A stretch of DNA of 64,000 nt from Strongylocentrotus purpuratus. Taxonomy: Eukaryota; Echinodermata; Echinoidea; Camarodonta; Strongylocentrotidae. Below are positions 44,986 through 56,358 of this stretch, piece by piece. How positions within the stretch are numbered: position 1 is the stretch's first letter; every line of letters starts with the position of its first letter. Below the pieces are notes generated by a model. It searched no databases. It was not told where the DNA came from and was given only the letters and a program-made list of their open reading frames with translations. The translations under genes were made by a program, and so were the position numbers. The stretch is taken from positions 46,487,274 through 46,551,273 of the forward strand of contig NW_022145606.1 in the NCBI RefSeq assembly GCF_000002235.5, read 5' to 3'.

Positions 44986-47900
44986 ACCTACTACGAAATC
45001 AATGGTCAAATTATCGAATATTTGCTTTGGGGTGATCAGATCTGCGTCTTTGATGCAGAGTACAGCAGAGAAGGGAACGAAATGAAGATAAAAGTGGAAG
45101 ATAGAACTTAGAAGACATATGGGAAAAGAGACAGTGAAGGAAAGAGAGAAAGAGTATCTATTTGTGTCCGTTTCACTTCATAATGCAACTTTTTCCGACT
45201 CTAAAGGGTCAAGGATTTCATGAAAACGGAAGATTGGAAACCTCGAGAGTTTGTAATTTTGAATCTTTCTTCCATGCTCTCAACATTTAGAAATAAAATG
45301 ATTTCAGGCAACCAAGTGCCTGAATACCTCCATTTAGGGGCAAAGAGGTGTAATTGACAGCGAGATATCCAACTATGTTTCATATCTTTTCTATCAAAAT
45401 TACATTTGGACAATGAGATGCCCGAATATCCTCATATTCGTATATCGAGGTGACTGAATATTTATATCAGTTTTTGTATTAATGTACTTCTTGCCGAGGT
45501 GCCCGCATACATTATTGTTTGTATTATCAAGTGTGTTCATTACAATTTTGTTTAACCCTATTAAAATGTCATTTTTTTAGAATCAAATATGCCCGTATGT
45601 GTATACAGCAAATGCTGAGTGCCAGAGTGATGCAAAGTTAACCTTCTATGATGACTTTGGAAATGAGGTGACGCGATTTTTTTTTTTTTTTTTTTAAAGG
45701 GGTGAAGTAACAAAAAAAAAAACAGAATGAAAAACACTGATCTAATTTCATCTTCATCTTTCTGATAACTCTTCGTTAGAATCTATACATGACTATTATG
45801 CGATTAGAAACATTGAATTAACTCCAATCTTTTTGTAATAAGTTCAGAATCAGATTAGCGAAATTTGAAATAAAATGGACCAATAATGAGACAGTTGTGA
45901 ATGTTTGACCAATAAAAAATCACTAAAGCTATGCAAATCTCAAATTGGTTATTTGGTCAGTGGATTGTGACGTATTCATGGATTTTCTTTAAACCTGAAA
46001 GTCCCTTCTTCCTTGGGGCACTCCTCAAATATATTATGGATAGCTTAATATCGTATGTCCTCTAGAAAGGAAAGGCCTCTCGAGTCATACATTTTAAAAC
46101 ATAAATAATAAATATTTTAGATATTTTTTTTTTGTTGGAACAAATGGGAAGTCATCACAGTGATCGATGTAGTCAATCTGAAGTTCCCTTACTATACAAC
46201 TTTCAACAATTTAAAACGAGATCTCCATACATCGTCATCTGATAATTGTAGGGACAGATCATTTTCCCATTTGAGTTGTTGATCTGTTTCTGACAAAGCA
46301 ATATTATAACTACGTATACAAATAGAGTAACATAGTTTAGAAACTTGTTTGTGTTTCAGGAAATTGTGTAATCGATCATCATGTGGTTCACTTAATTTTT
46401 TTTTCTCTATAGATTGGCTCCTTATTTCCATTTTTCATTCATTTGGGATAGCAGTTATATGCGAATTATATACCTTAATAGGTACATAACCATATTTCAA
46501 GTAATTTCGTAGGGTCGTCGTCAAACATTAGTGTCTGCCTGAGTTTCGATCGCGTTTGCGCTAAGTTTAGGAAGATTGATTTTGTTCTTTTATTTATATA
46601 TATTGCGCCCTCTTTCATTTTAAACTTATAGATGATGATAAATCTTGCCATAATAATAACAATCTTAGAAAGCAATTCTTTTTCTTTTGTTGTCATCCTT
46701 ATTGTTTCTCTCATTCTCCATCAAAAGTATTTGAGACAGGGGCTACTCTATATATTGCGTATACGTGCTCTTAAAAAAAAAAGAAAAAAAAGTGTACTTT
46801 CAGACAAGACACACCCCCCCCCCTCCCCCCATCACCATATATCTATAATCTTATTTCTTCGATTTTGTTGTTGCTGTTGAATACTTTTCTTCAGTATTAT
46901 TTTCTTGAACTGGATGAATTCGGTAATTCGAGGATAAGGTCTTTTCGGTTGAACAATGATTATTTAAACTTTCTCTATTTCTCTATAGTCTGTGGTACAT
47001 GCTCAATGCATATAGCATATTCCTTTGTTTATAATTAAATATTTTTATTCCATTGATGCTTTGAACACCTCCGTGCATGCCGATTCCCTTGTGTATGAGC
47101 CTCGTAAATTTAGTTATGATCATGAGAGTCGATATAGGTTAGTGAATTCAAGGGATTCAACCACTAACTGAATAAAGCAGCTATCCCACAGGAGTTGTGG
47201 GTTGGGGTAGTTTTCCCAGAAATGTTAGAATGTTTGACATCATTTTTAGTCACTATGCAGGCCCGTAACTAAAGGGGCACCCTCCCCCCCCCCCCATCCC
47301 CAGCTAGCGACAAGAGGTCCGCTTTGATAACAAAACACTGATTGAAACCGTTTTGGTGTTTAAAACTTAAAGGCCCTCAGTATTTGATGAAAACTCGAAA
47401 ACGAGTCGGATGCAAAGAATGCTGAAGACAGTTTGACGTCATTCGCTGGATTAAGGATAGTCATTACTCATACTAATATCGATGAAACATCTTTATCATG
47501 GCAAAGGTCGTCTTCTGGTTTCTCGATTTATTCTTGATTGCTGACCTTTATATACGCTTGCCGTTATAACCGCTGAAATATTATACGAATATCATATAAA
47601 TAAGCTTTCACGTACCTCCTGCATGTATTCTCTAAAATCAATACTTTTGATGACTCTATCTTTCACTTATTTTGGAATTGTTTCTTCTTCAGACCAATGA
47701 CACTGGACAAAGGACTATTTTCTGGAAATGTCAGTGATTCAATTCATACTTGAAGTTTATTCCTTCTGTTTCATTTAATGAAATATAATTAAATTGAACA
47801 TGAAATATATAACATAATTTGAATGGAACATGATAACTGACATAATTTTATCATAATAATAATCATGCTTTTCCAGCGCAAAAATATGCAAGTATTTTGT

Positions 47901-48144
47901 ATGCAAGTGCTCTTACAAAGATAATAAAGTAAGTAAATGTTTCTACTATGAAAGAATCATAGACATAGTAAGGAAGAGGAACACTTTAATGCATATCAGA
48001 GAGAAAAAAATAGACATAAAATACTGATTTCCTTTCCAAATTTAAAATATAACTAAGAATTCTTAAAAACTTAAATGGATCTCGTACAAACATGTTGTAT
48101 ATGCGACAAATAATAGCTTAAATATTTTTTGTCTATACATCACA
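44985..48144. repeat. Module 5, left and central blocks
   Basis: The most complete module. It matches 17395-19805 and then 20710-21545 (module 3), lacking the TTAA element there. Poly-T at about 45680-45695 and poly-C at about 46815 and 47287. The hairpin minisatellite is at 45305-45515. No coding region. Confidence 0.75.
45305..45515. repeat. Hairpin minisatellite, module 5 left block
   Basis: Diverged ~33-bp units, including GGCAACCAAGTGCCTGAATA near 45308 and GCCGAGGTGCCCGCATAC near 45493. Same family as 725-940 and 17728-17945. Confidence 0.55.
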
Positions 48145-48155
48145 TTTATAAGTCT

Positions 48156-49113
48156 TTTTTTTTCTTTTCTTTGCCTCATCAGAGGATTTATTGATTATAT
48201 ACATGGTTACATTCGAAGATACAATACTATAAATCAAATTTACATAATCGCAAAAACATTATTATTATCATAACAAAGAATTGAAATTAAGTTTTGCTTT
48301 GCAAGGCAATTGAATCATAATAAACATAACAATTATACTGATAGTTTTGTTTCCCTCTCTTTTGTTTCCTTTTTTTGTTTTCTTTTCTTAAATAACACCC
48401 AACAGTTATTTTGGTAAAAGCTTTCTGGTCATCTTTATGTTTGATTTACTTTCCATTCTTTTTATAATTTCTCTATGGAGATTTTGTTCAGAAGCAACTT
48501 TTCTCTTGTCTATCCCAATTATATTTCGTTTAACAATCAATTTATAAATGGTCCAAAATGCTATTGTAAAGAATAAAGTACAATGACTTTCACAATCTAT
48601 TTTGAGCAGGTGTTGGATATTGAGCGTCAGTATCCTTACTTTGTATATATCTCTTAATATTTCTTTCAGATGTTTAATGAAGGGCTCAATTAGTTTGCAT
48701 CCTATAAATGCGTGATTCATATTCTCTTTTATATTACATGCTGGGCATACATCGTCATTGGATATTCCCCATTTGAAAATATTACTTCTTACTGGCAATA
48801 GATTATACAGTAATTTCAAGTTAAACTCTATTAATTTGCTTTCTCTAATTTGTGCAAGATTACGCTTGAATACCGAAGACCAATCAATATCTACATTAAG
48901 TTTTGTTATCCCAATAAAGGCAACATGTGTTAGTTAATACAGTTCTCGAACGAATGAGTTTATAGAAACGATTGTTACTTATATCAGTAACATGTTTTAC
49001 CTTATTTGCCACCAACAGATATGGAAGTTTTTTTCATTTTCTTGTCTAGTATAATCATGCATAAATTCTTCTTTTAAACTATTGACCCATACAGGTGGTA
49101 TCGCTCGTTTAAG
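48156..49113 (-). mobile_element. 5'-truncated LINE inserted in module 5
   Basis: A minus-strand frame at 48406-48819 encodes KLLYNLLPVRSNIFKWG, then CPAC, a His-bearing segment and a Cys (CPACNIKENMNHAFIGC), the zinc-knuckle-like C terminus of LINE ORF2. Upstream frames continue the match (VTDISNNRFYKLIRSR, IDWSSVF). TTTATAAGTCT occurs at 48145-48155 and again at 49114-49124 as a target duplication, and once more at 49137-49147. Modules 2, 3 and 4 are empty here (about 12028, 21537 and 34387). The element's 3' side ends in an A-rich tail with AATAAA nearby. Confidence 0.8.
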
Positions 49114-49147
49114 TTTATAAGTCTAAAGATTTATAATTTATAAGTCT

Positions 49148-50024
49148 AATAGCATAAGGTACATAGACATATCACAATAACATAGAGTAATTAGAAAATC
49201 CTTAAATAAGTAAATTTATTTTAAATTGAACATGAAATTCACAACATAGCTGTGTTCTTTTCACATCGTTGGGCTATAGACAAAAATGAAAAATAACCCC
49301 CCCCCCCATCCCCTGCCATACAGCGGTTGTTACTTGTTATCGATAGTGTAACGATGTAAAATATGATCTGTTGTTCCAAACTAGATCATCGGTATCTATT
49401 TCACTGTTATATCTACTCTGTTTACCTTGCAATATACACAGTTCATATATTGATATCTGTTTTTGTAACGATATGTATACATATGTACACCCAATAATTA
49501 AAAGCTAATCTTCTAGTCAATTTTTTTAGGATTTAAATGTAAACCATGAACAAATAAAATGACACTTTTAAATCTTTTACCTTTTCTCAAAAGATCCCTC
49601 ATCTTTCTCTCTCTCGTCTCTCTGTCGTTTTCCCCTGCTTGTCCCTTTCCATTTCTCGTTTTCTATCTTCATAATTGGAAATATTTGTTTAAGTTTATTA
49701 TTAACTTGTGGTGCAATATGTTCAACAATTCTTCTTCATTTCTAATCCTAATTTGTGTTCCTTGTCAATTTTTTGTAAATGTATTTGTTTAATAAATATA
49801 ATTTGAACAACAAAAATATGTACATTTTTAATGTATCAGTCTTTGGACTGATTGGAAAAGATTTTGTTTCCAACAAACCTAGCCGAATGAAATGACTGAA
49901 TGAACACTTGAATTATAAATGCATGATAATCAAAGAGAGATAGAGGAAGCTACGGGAATCAGGGAATGTACAGAGTAAGGCCCTTCAGAAGTTTTACGCA
50001 CATATACAGTAAACAATCATAATA
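49148..50024. repeat. Module 5, continuation to the 3' flank of TRIM D
   Basis: Colinear with 12040-12880 and 21550-22400, with a poly-C run at 49298-49306 at the position of the poly-C in modules 2 and 3. No gene. Confidence 0.65.
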
Positions 50025-50217
50025 ACAGTCAAAACTGTCTACAGCGACCGCCCAAGGGAAACACAAAAAGTGGTCTTTGAAGACAGGTGGTCTTTGTAGA
50101 CAGCTTCCTTTAGTACATTTTTTTAATGAGAAACAATTTTCAAGGGAAACAAAACATGTGCTTGTTGTAGACAGGTGGTCTTCGTAGACAGGTGGTCACT
50201 AAAGCAGGTTTGACTGT
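50025..50217. mobile_element. ~193-bp TIR MITE
   Basis: Ends ACAGTCAAAACTGTCTACAG and, inward from the right, ACAGTCAAACCTGCTTTAGT. The interior is built of GACAGGTGGTCTT repeats. The matching site in module 2 (about 12885) is uninterrupted. No target duplication is clear. Confidence 0.6.
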
Positions 50218-50676
50218 ATTATGGATAATTACATCAAAATAAATGATGTCCTATATTATACAAAATGTCCTTAAAATAAACAAACAAAGGAACAAACATA
50301 GAATTATGCCTTAACCATGATTACCAAGACATGGTTTAAGTAAACAAACTTGGACAAATTGCATTATCTATAATACCTTGCATTATTGCATCTCATAATT
50401 ATTCGGGCAAAGAGGTGCCACATATATCCTAATTATTGGGCAGCGAGGTACCACAATTTCCTCCTATTCAAACAACGAGGTGCCTGAAAATATATTATAT
50501 ATATTTATGTGGTGTATGTTGGTGAATGGTGACTGTTATGAGCTGTGACAACGAAGACCAGGCAAGAGTAGATAATATTTATATGGTGCATTAATTCCAC
50601 TTAACCGAATAACGATCTAAAATGGTTGGGTTTAGTAAGTTTGCTAAACTCCACGTTTCATCTGCTGAACTGAAAT
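50218..50676. other. 3' flank of TRIM D with hairpin minisatellite
   Basis: Hairpin minisatellite at about 50400-50500 (GGGCAAAGAGGTGCCAC, GGGCAGCGAGGTACC). AATTAA rather than AATAAA sits where copy A has its poly(A) signal. About 500 bp of the module 2 sequence equivalent to 13090-13850 is missing. Confidence 0.5.
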
Positions 50677-52440
50677 TTACTCCCATGTCTCATGGAAGAA
50701 GTAAAGCCTATCAGCAGTGTAGAAAGCAATCTCTCCCGTCTTGAATGCTTGCAAAAAGTAATTACGTATACATGATTTCGCTATCTTGAAATCAGTGAGA
50801 ATGTTTTTGATGTATTTGAGCTCTTTTGTGTACTGGACAATGCTCACCAGACCCTGATCGCGCTGCACCCATGCAATGATAACTGAATCATCCTGACACA
50901 CAGCAGGGTAAGGGCATTCACCATCCTTGCTGATGCTATACGTGATAGCCCCAGAGACATCGTTGATCACGTGTACCTCATTCTGATAGCTGAAACTCCA
51001 TGCACTCTTTACGACAATCGTTCTACTGGATGTCATCGCAAACATCAGCAATGGTACAAATCTGTTACACGTTATCTCTCTAATGGCCTTCCCCCCTTCT
51101 GCCTTAAATACTTGTATTTTCTGGCATGCATTGTAACCTATGAAGATCAGCCCATCCTTGCCTACAGTGAGACCTCCATCCCCACCTTGCGCAACACCCA
51201 TTGTCTGAAACGGGATATCAAGCTTTTCACAATGCTCTGTGTACAAGGAAATGCTGTTATGAGTGTCACGAATGACGTATCCACCATCAGGCATGACGTC
51301 TAAGGCACTTACTTTAACAGATTTCAGAACGGCACTTCGTAAAAAGCCCTCAGAAGAATATGTGAGTATTCTTCCGTTTAGACATCCAACAGCCATCTCA
51401 TTGTTAGGTGATATTGCCATCCCACCCATGCTGCTTCCAGGAGGCAGTCGAGCTTCCGTGCGCAGAACCCATTTAGACTTCGTATGTGCAGGGACCTCCC
51501 TGGTATGTGTTAGCTTGCCCAATCGAAGTTCATCCGATCCCTGACTCCTGAAGTCAATTCTTTCACCTTCCTCAGCAGTTCTTCTGAGCAGCTCCTCATC
51601 TGGCCCAATCCGGTTCAGAAGCTCTTCCAGCTGTTGACACATCGCTTTATGTGCGGTCAGAGCCTCTGTCTCGAGAGAAAAATTAAGATCATCCTTAATC
51701 AAGTCCAGAACCTTCTTAATCTCGTCTATCTGCTTACGAATCGACTTCTCCACGTCTCCCAATGAAGTCTTAATTTTTCCTAGTTTGTGCCCAACTTTTT
51801 TTTTCAACACCGTCTTTCTTTCCTTCAATTTCTCAACTAATTCCTCAAAAGTCGCATCTATTTCACCATTGAGTCGTTCCTGTATGTAATGCACCCTATT
51901 ACGCTGGTCTTCAAGGAAAGTAAAATACTTGTCAACGTTGTGTATCTTTGCATCCGCTTTAGATGCAAGTTCCTCGACGTGATTCTTTTGCTCAGTTTCA
52001 TGTGCGCCTGCTTCCAGGATAGTGTGAGCATCCTTTGCATGTTCTAATATGCCACACATGCAACAGACATACTTGTTACAGTTAAGACAAAAATATGCTT
52101 CATCGTAGTTCGGATGTTTTTCACATTTGTTCCATTTTTTTTGCAATGATTTGTTTACTTGATTACTGTTGGTACAGACCTGGCCCTGGGTCTCCACATC
52201 TTCAACAAGTGACCTGACTGTTATGTTTGTTTGCAGTCTACCCACGTCTCCACCAGGAACCGAAGTCTCCTCCCTGCACGTAGGACACAACAGCTCTCCA
52301 CGGGACTCCAGGAGAGTCTCAAGACAACCCTTGCAGAAGGTATGGGAGCAGGTCAGGATCTTGGGTTCCTTGAAGAAGCTCAGGCAGACAGGACACTCGA
52401 GGTTCTTATGGACAGCCTGCTTCAATGAAGTAGCCATCAT
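50677..52440 (-). CDS. TRIM-like RBCC E3 ubiquitin ligase, copy D
   Basis: Intact 587-aa single coding exon. One codon is lost near residue 8-10 relative to A and B, so ligands shift by one: RING C16/C19/C31/H33/C36/C39/C52/C55 and B-box C106/H109/C118/C121/C126/C129/H134/H139. The coiled coil lies at about 154-279 and the propeller-like region at about 324-587. The RING is nearly identical to the other copies, whereas the propeller is the most diverged in its middle blades, for example GGDGG in the loop after the VTFET-equivalent strand and SAWSFSYQNE before VHVINDVSGAI. Start is ATGATGG with an AG acceptor 20 nt upstream. RING-dependent ubiquitin transfer is inferred from the fold; the ligand of the propeller is unknown. 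Confidence 0.9.
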   Translation of the reverse strand: MMATSLKQAVHKNLECPVCLSFFKEPKILTCSHTFCKGCLETLLESRGELLCPTCREETSVPGGDVGRLQTNITVRSLVEDVETQGQVCTNSNQVNKSLQKKWNKCEKHPNYDEAYFCLNCNKYVCCMCGILEHAKDAHTILEAGAHETEQKNHVEELASKADAKIHNVDKYFTFLEDQRNRVHYIQERLNGEIDATFEELVEKLKERKTVLKKKVGHKLGKIKTSLGDVEKSIRKQIDEIKKVLDLIKDDLNFSLETEALTAHKAMCQQLEELLNRIGPDEELLRRTAEEGERIDFRSQGSDELRLGKLTHTREVPAHTKSKWVLRTEARLPPGSSMGGMAISPNNEMAVGCLNGRILTYSSEGFLRSAVLKSVKVSALDVMPDGGYVIRDTHNSISLYTEHCEKLDIPFQTMGVAQGGDGGLTVGKDGLIFIGYNACQKIQVFKAEGGKAIREITCNRFVPLLMFAMTSSRTIVVKSAWSFSYQNEVHVINDVSGAITYSISKDGECPYPAVCQDDSVIIAWVQRDQGLVSIVQYTKELKYIKNILTDFKIAKSCIRNYFLQAFKTGEIAFYTADRLYFFHETWE

Positions 52441-52690
52441 TGATAACTCAAGCACACGACCTGACGAAGAAAAATAATCCGTGAATCAATTAGCCAACTC
52501 AATCAAAAGTTAGAAATATTCTTTCTTAAATAATTAGCTGGCTATTATTGCACTGAAACAAGCATTCCGAGATTAATAGGGCCTACCCGGTCCAAAATTA
52601 TGAAATCACTGTACGCTTCTTCTTCAGCACTTTCGTTATGAAGTAGCTCTAACGGCGAGTATCCTTTCAGTAAGTGTCGTATGCTAAAGC
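52441..52690 (-). other. 5' flank of TRIM D with splice acceptor
   Basis: TATTTTTCTTCGTCAG ends at 52461 on the minus strand. Flank similarity to the other copies extends to about 52680. Confidence 0.5.
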
Positions 52691-53799
52691 CTGGGAAATA
52701 TCGCGTCGGGTATTGTGTTGATGCACACGTTTCAAGGTTGAAATCACAGACAATGAATACAAAAAATTATTTCACAGCATATGACATATTCTAAATCAAT
52801 ACTTACAAAAATGCGTCGAATTATGTACATGCTCTAGTTCTGTAGGAGGTGCGCTATTTAATATATATTCCACCATTGAATATAATATTGAAAATCTGCA
52901 CAATTCTGGAACACTATTTATGTTTGGGTTTAAATGGTTGACATAAGGTTCAAATCCAGTTTGTTCGATGTGGACATGTTTTATGTAATAGTTGTTAAAG
53001 TTTCGTCAAGGCACAATATGGCCTACCCGATCACTACTAACAAAACGAGTTGACAATGTTGTATACAGTAATAACAGGAAGATGTTTGCTGTAAAAGCAC
53101 ACATCTCCTTGGTAATACCTTGTTTGTCAAATTATCGAAAAATGGTGTGGGGAGATCAGATCTGCGTCTTTGATGAGCTTTTATTTTAATAACGTGTTTA
53201 TACAAATGCTGTCGATTCTTATTGTCGTTTGTGTACTCGATAGAGCACGTGGTCAGCTTGGTTGCCTGTCAAACCATCTCCCTGCAGGTGTGCCTGCCCG
53301 ATAAATGAGACAAAGGATGATATAAAAATTATAATATACAAATGAGTTTCACAAATATAAATATAAATTATTATCATTGATTTCCTTTGAATTTAAGTGT
53401 TTTACGTGGTCAAGAACATCACCTACATGTAGATATGCCCGCCTTCCTCTATACAATTATGCCCAAGAAAAGGGTAGGGTAATAAGCCCTACAGCTAGTG
53501 TTGTATATTGAATATCCTAAATGTAAACGATTAAATAAAGTTTCCTAATAAACAAATGAGTTTCGCAAGTATCAATATAAATTCTTATCATTGATTTCCT
53601 TTGGAGCTTCCCGGAGTTAGGGCAAATGCAGCTTCCTAATATACAATTGGGTTACACAAATATCAATTCAACTTTGTTTATACGCACACCTACCTCTACA
53701 TACGCTCGAGGAGAGGGGAGGGTAATAAGCCATACAGCTAGTGTTGTAATTATATATATACTAGAGGTAAAGGGTGGGGCAGGAATGGAACAAATAGTG
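52691..53799. repeat. Mosaic of partial duplicates
   Basis: 52690-52830 resembles 44570-44710 and 54660-54800. 53010-53175 is a short relic of the 44880-45055 block. 53335-53520 and 53550-53755 are tandem copies of each other, both with ATTATCATTGATTTCC-like starts and GGTAATAAGCC...ACAGCTAGTGTTGTA ends. No gene. Confidence 0.6.
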
Positions 53800-54810
53800 A
53801 AGCGTGGTGAAAGAAAGAACGTGATATAGTATAAGGAGATAGTTGGCTGGAAAATGATCTTCCAATATTATGTTATCATGAGAATGCACCTCTAACAACA
53901 GATTATGATTTCATATTGAGAAGTACACCTGTAAACAGAAGTAGACTCTAAGTGTTTACTGTTCGTAAGCATCCCTGTTACAGTGGTTAATATATTTTTG
54001 TTATCTTTACCATATTCATGTTCTTTTAACTAGGTAAAATATCAGTATCGATAATAATTATCGATACTGATATTTTACCTAGTTAAAAGAACATGAATAT
54101 GGTAAAGATAACAAAAATATATTAACCACTGTAACAGGGATGCTACCACTCGATATTATATTTATGTAATTACTTAGTGTTAAAGGGATCAGTATAACAA
54201 AGCATAAAGATGATAAGAGTAGCTTCATCATTACATGGTACTCTGATGTGTTTTTGTAACCTGCAAAAACTGCTTACTAGCATGTAGGTTTCCTTGATCC
54301 TCTTTTTATATTATTATTGATTATTGTATAATAAAAATGATTATTCTCACTTAAGTCGTTAGAGACCACGCAGAGACAAATTTCGGGTTCCTTCAAACAA
54401 AGTTGAGAATTGATAGTAGTTTCAAGCTCTTTGCTTATTCGCTCTCAAAATTGATAGTCAACGCAATAATGACAGTGATTTCAATTAAAATAGAAGTAAT
54501 AACTGCTGGAGTGATGAAGTAACAGCCATAAAACAGAGTTTAATTTATTATCAAATAAATGTGAAAGTTGGGTTTGGGGCTTGCAGATAACAGAGGCATG
54601 TGTGGGTTATTAAGTAAGCAATATTATTATGCCGGTATTGTGTCTTATGTGTGCCTGTGGAAATAGCGCGTTGGGTATTGTATTGAATGCAAACGTTCCA
54701 AGGTTGTAATCACAGACACTGAATATATACATTTACTTCACAGCGTATGACATATTCTAAATCAACATGTACGGAAATGCGTGGAGCTCTATACATGCTC
54801 TAGTTTGAGG
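53800..54810 (+). repeat. Partial duplicate of 43740-44720
   Basis: Matches 43740-44720 except for the palindrome insertion at 53969-54143. Shared segments include ACACCTCTAACAACAGA-like, TTATCGATTATTGTATAAT-like and CAGCGTATGACATATTCTAA. Confidence 0.7.
53969..54143. repeat. Perfect 86-bp palindrome with 3-nt centre
   Basis: Left arm 53969-54054 and right arm 54058-54143 are exact reverse complements, separated by TAA. The arms start GCATCCCTGTTACAGTGG and meet at TATCGATAA. The paralogue near 43935-44040 has only the left-arm sequence in diverged form. Confidence 0.97.
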
Positions 54811-55529
54811 GCGTTATTAGATCACCCGATACCAATACAGTAACAGTAAAGTATCAGAGCAGGTTACCCAAAGTGGGTCAGTAAGTATCGAGGCAGAATA
54901 TTAATCTGCAATCCAGGTGACAAAGTTGCAACAGTAATGTACTAGAACTATTGTCACCTGGGTTAGAGTTATAGAACAGTAGTGAACTGTAGGATTGAGT
55001 AATTTTTGCGCCCTGATAGTACACTGGTCTGATGAGTTTTCTTTACTCCAGACTTTACCTATTTTTAATCGCATGAGCAATGAAAATATAAATGATATAA
55101 AATAAAACGCGTGCATGCTCCTCTGTGTAGGCTATTCATTTGTTTCATGTTCACTTATTAATTTAGATTTGGTTGGCACTCACATAACTTTTTTTAATTC
55201 AATTTTTTATATTTTTAGGGGGGTAGGGGCAATGCTTCATGCATGCATAAACAACGAGTTAAGCAAGATCATAGCTTTGAAGGAACCTAGCGGTAAAGAG
55301 TACCAATTAATCACAAAAACAAAGGTCGAAGTGAAGTTAGGAGTTTCATTTGTTCATAGGCCGATTGTATGAAATTTTAAAAGAGCTATACATTGATATT
55401 ACCCCTATGACTTGTATAGACCCTCGATTTAACATAAAAGCGTCTTGTGAGTAGACTATTACCTATTACGTTAATGTTATCCAGATTATAAAGTTGCCAC
55501 AGTAACGTACTGTTCCTCTGTATCACCTG
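54811..55529. other. Spacer, no gene recognised
   Basis: Two similar segments around CAACAGTAATGTACT (about 54928) and CCACAGTAACGTACT (about 55496) suggest a diverged repeat. No recognised gene. Confidence 0.4.
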
Positions 55530-56280
55530 AGTATTATAGTGTCTCTCCTTCTTTCCTCGTCCCCTTCTATTCTCTCGATCCCTCATCCCCATTCTCCTTT
55601 GATTTTCCCCTGCCCCCCCCCCCCCCCCCATGCACCCCTTCAGCCATTTCCCTCTCTTCACCGTAAACCCAATCATCTTTCCCCCATCCTCACTAAACTC
55701 GTTCTTCCGCCGGCTTGCTCATCCCTCCCCTTCTCCCCTTGTCTTACCGCTTCCCCTCTCTAGCTCTCTGTTAACCACTCTCTCCTTCTTTCTTCTCTCC
55801 CCTTTCATTCTCTCCTTCCTCATTCACCTCCAACTTTCCTCTTCTACCTTCTTTCCCACCGCCTTTAATTCGCTCTTATCCGTTAATCCAAGTTTATCCA
55901 ATCCTTTCCCCTAGTTCCTTCACTCCCTTTTCCCAAACCTTCATCAACTCATTCTCCGGTCGACCTGCTTATTCCGCCACCCCCCCCCCCCTAATCTTCC
56001 TTCCCTCCACCCCGCACGCGCTCTTTCGCCCTCTCTCTTTCCCTTCACTATCCTGCGCTAGCTCTTCTTATTTCCCCTCATTTCCTAAATGCTCCACGGA
56101 GTATACGCACTTATTCCCTTACCCGGCCGGCCGCCCTCTTAAATCCAAAGAATGCCCCCTTTCGCCTTCTCCCCTTACCCCACCTCCGCTCCCTTTTCTC
56201 CGCGTCTCATTAATGTTGGTCCCTCTCTCGATCCCCCTTTCTCCCTGCTTCCCCTCTCCAGGCGCGGATGCCAGCCGAAA
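55530..56280. repeat. Polypyrimidine-rich block
   Basis: Strongly C/T-rich on the plus strand, with poly-C at 55613-55629. Its start (CGTCCCCTTCTATTCTCTCG at about 55558) recurs at about 58868, so the two blocks flanking the GGATCC array are related. Confidence 0.7.
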
Positions 56281-56291
56281 ATGCGCTCAGT

Positions 56292-56356
<65 letters not shown>
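56292..56356 (+). repeat. 65-nt poly-G run
   Basis: Uninterrupted run of 65 G, by far the longest homopolymer in the window. It is able in principle to form stacked G-quadruplexes. The exact length in the genome is uncertain because such runs are error-prone to sequence. Confidence 0.9.

Positions 56357-56358
<2 letters not shown>

Noticed and set aside
14140..52440. TRIM copies as processed retrogenes
   Set aside because: No poly(A) tails or target duplications, and the copies share many kb of flanking DNA and a splice acceptor; segmental duplication explains them better.
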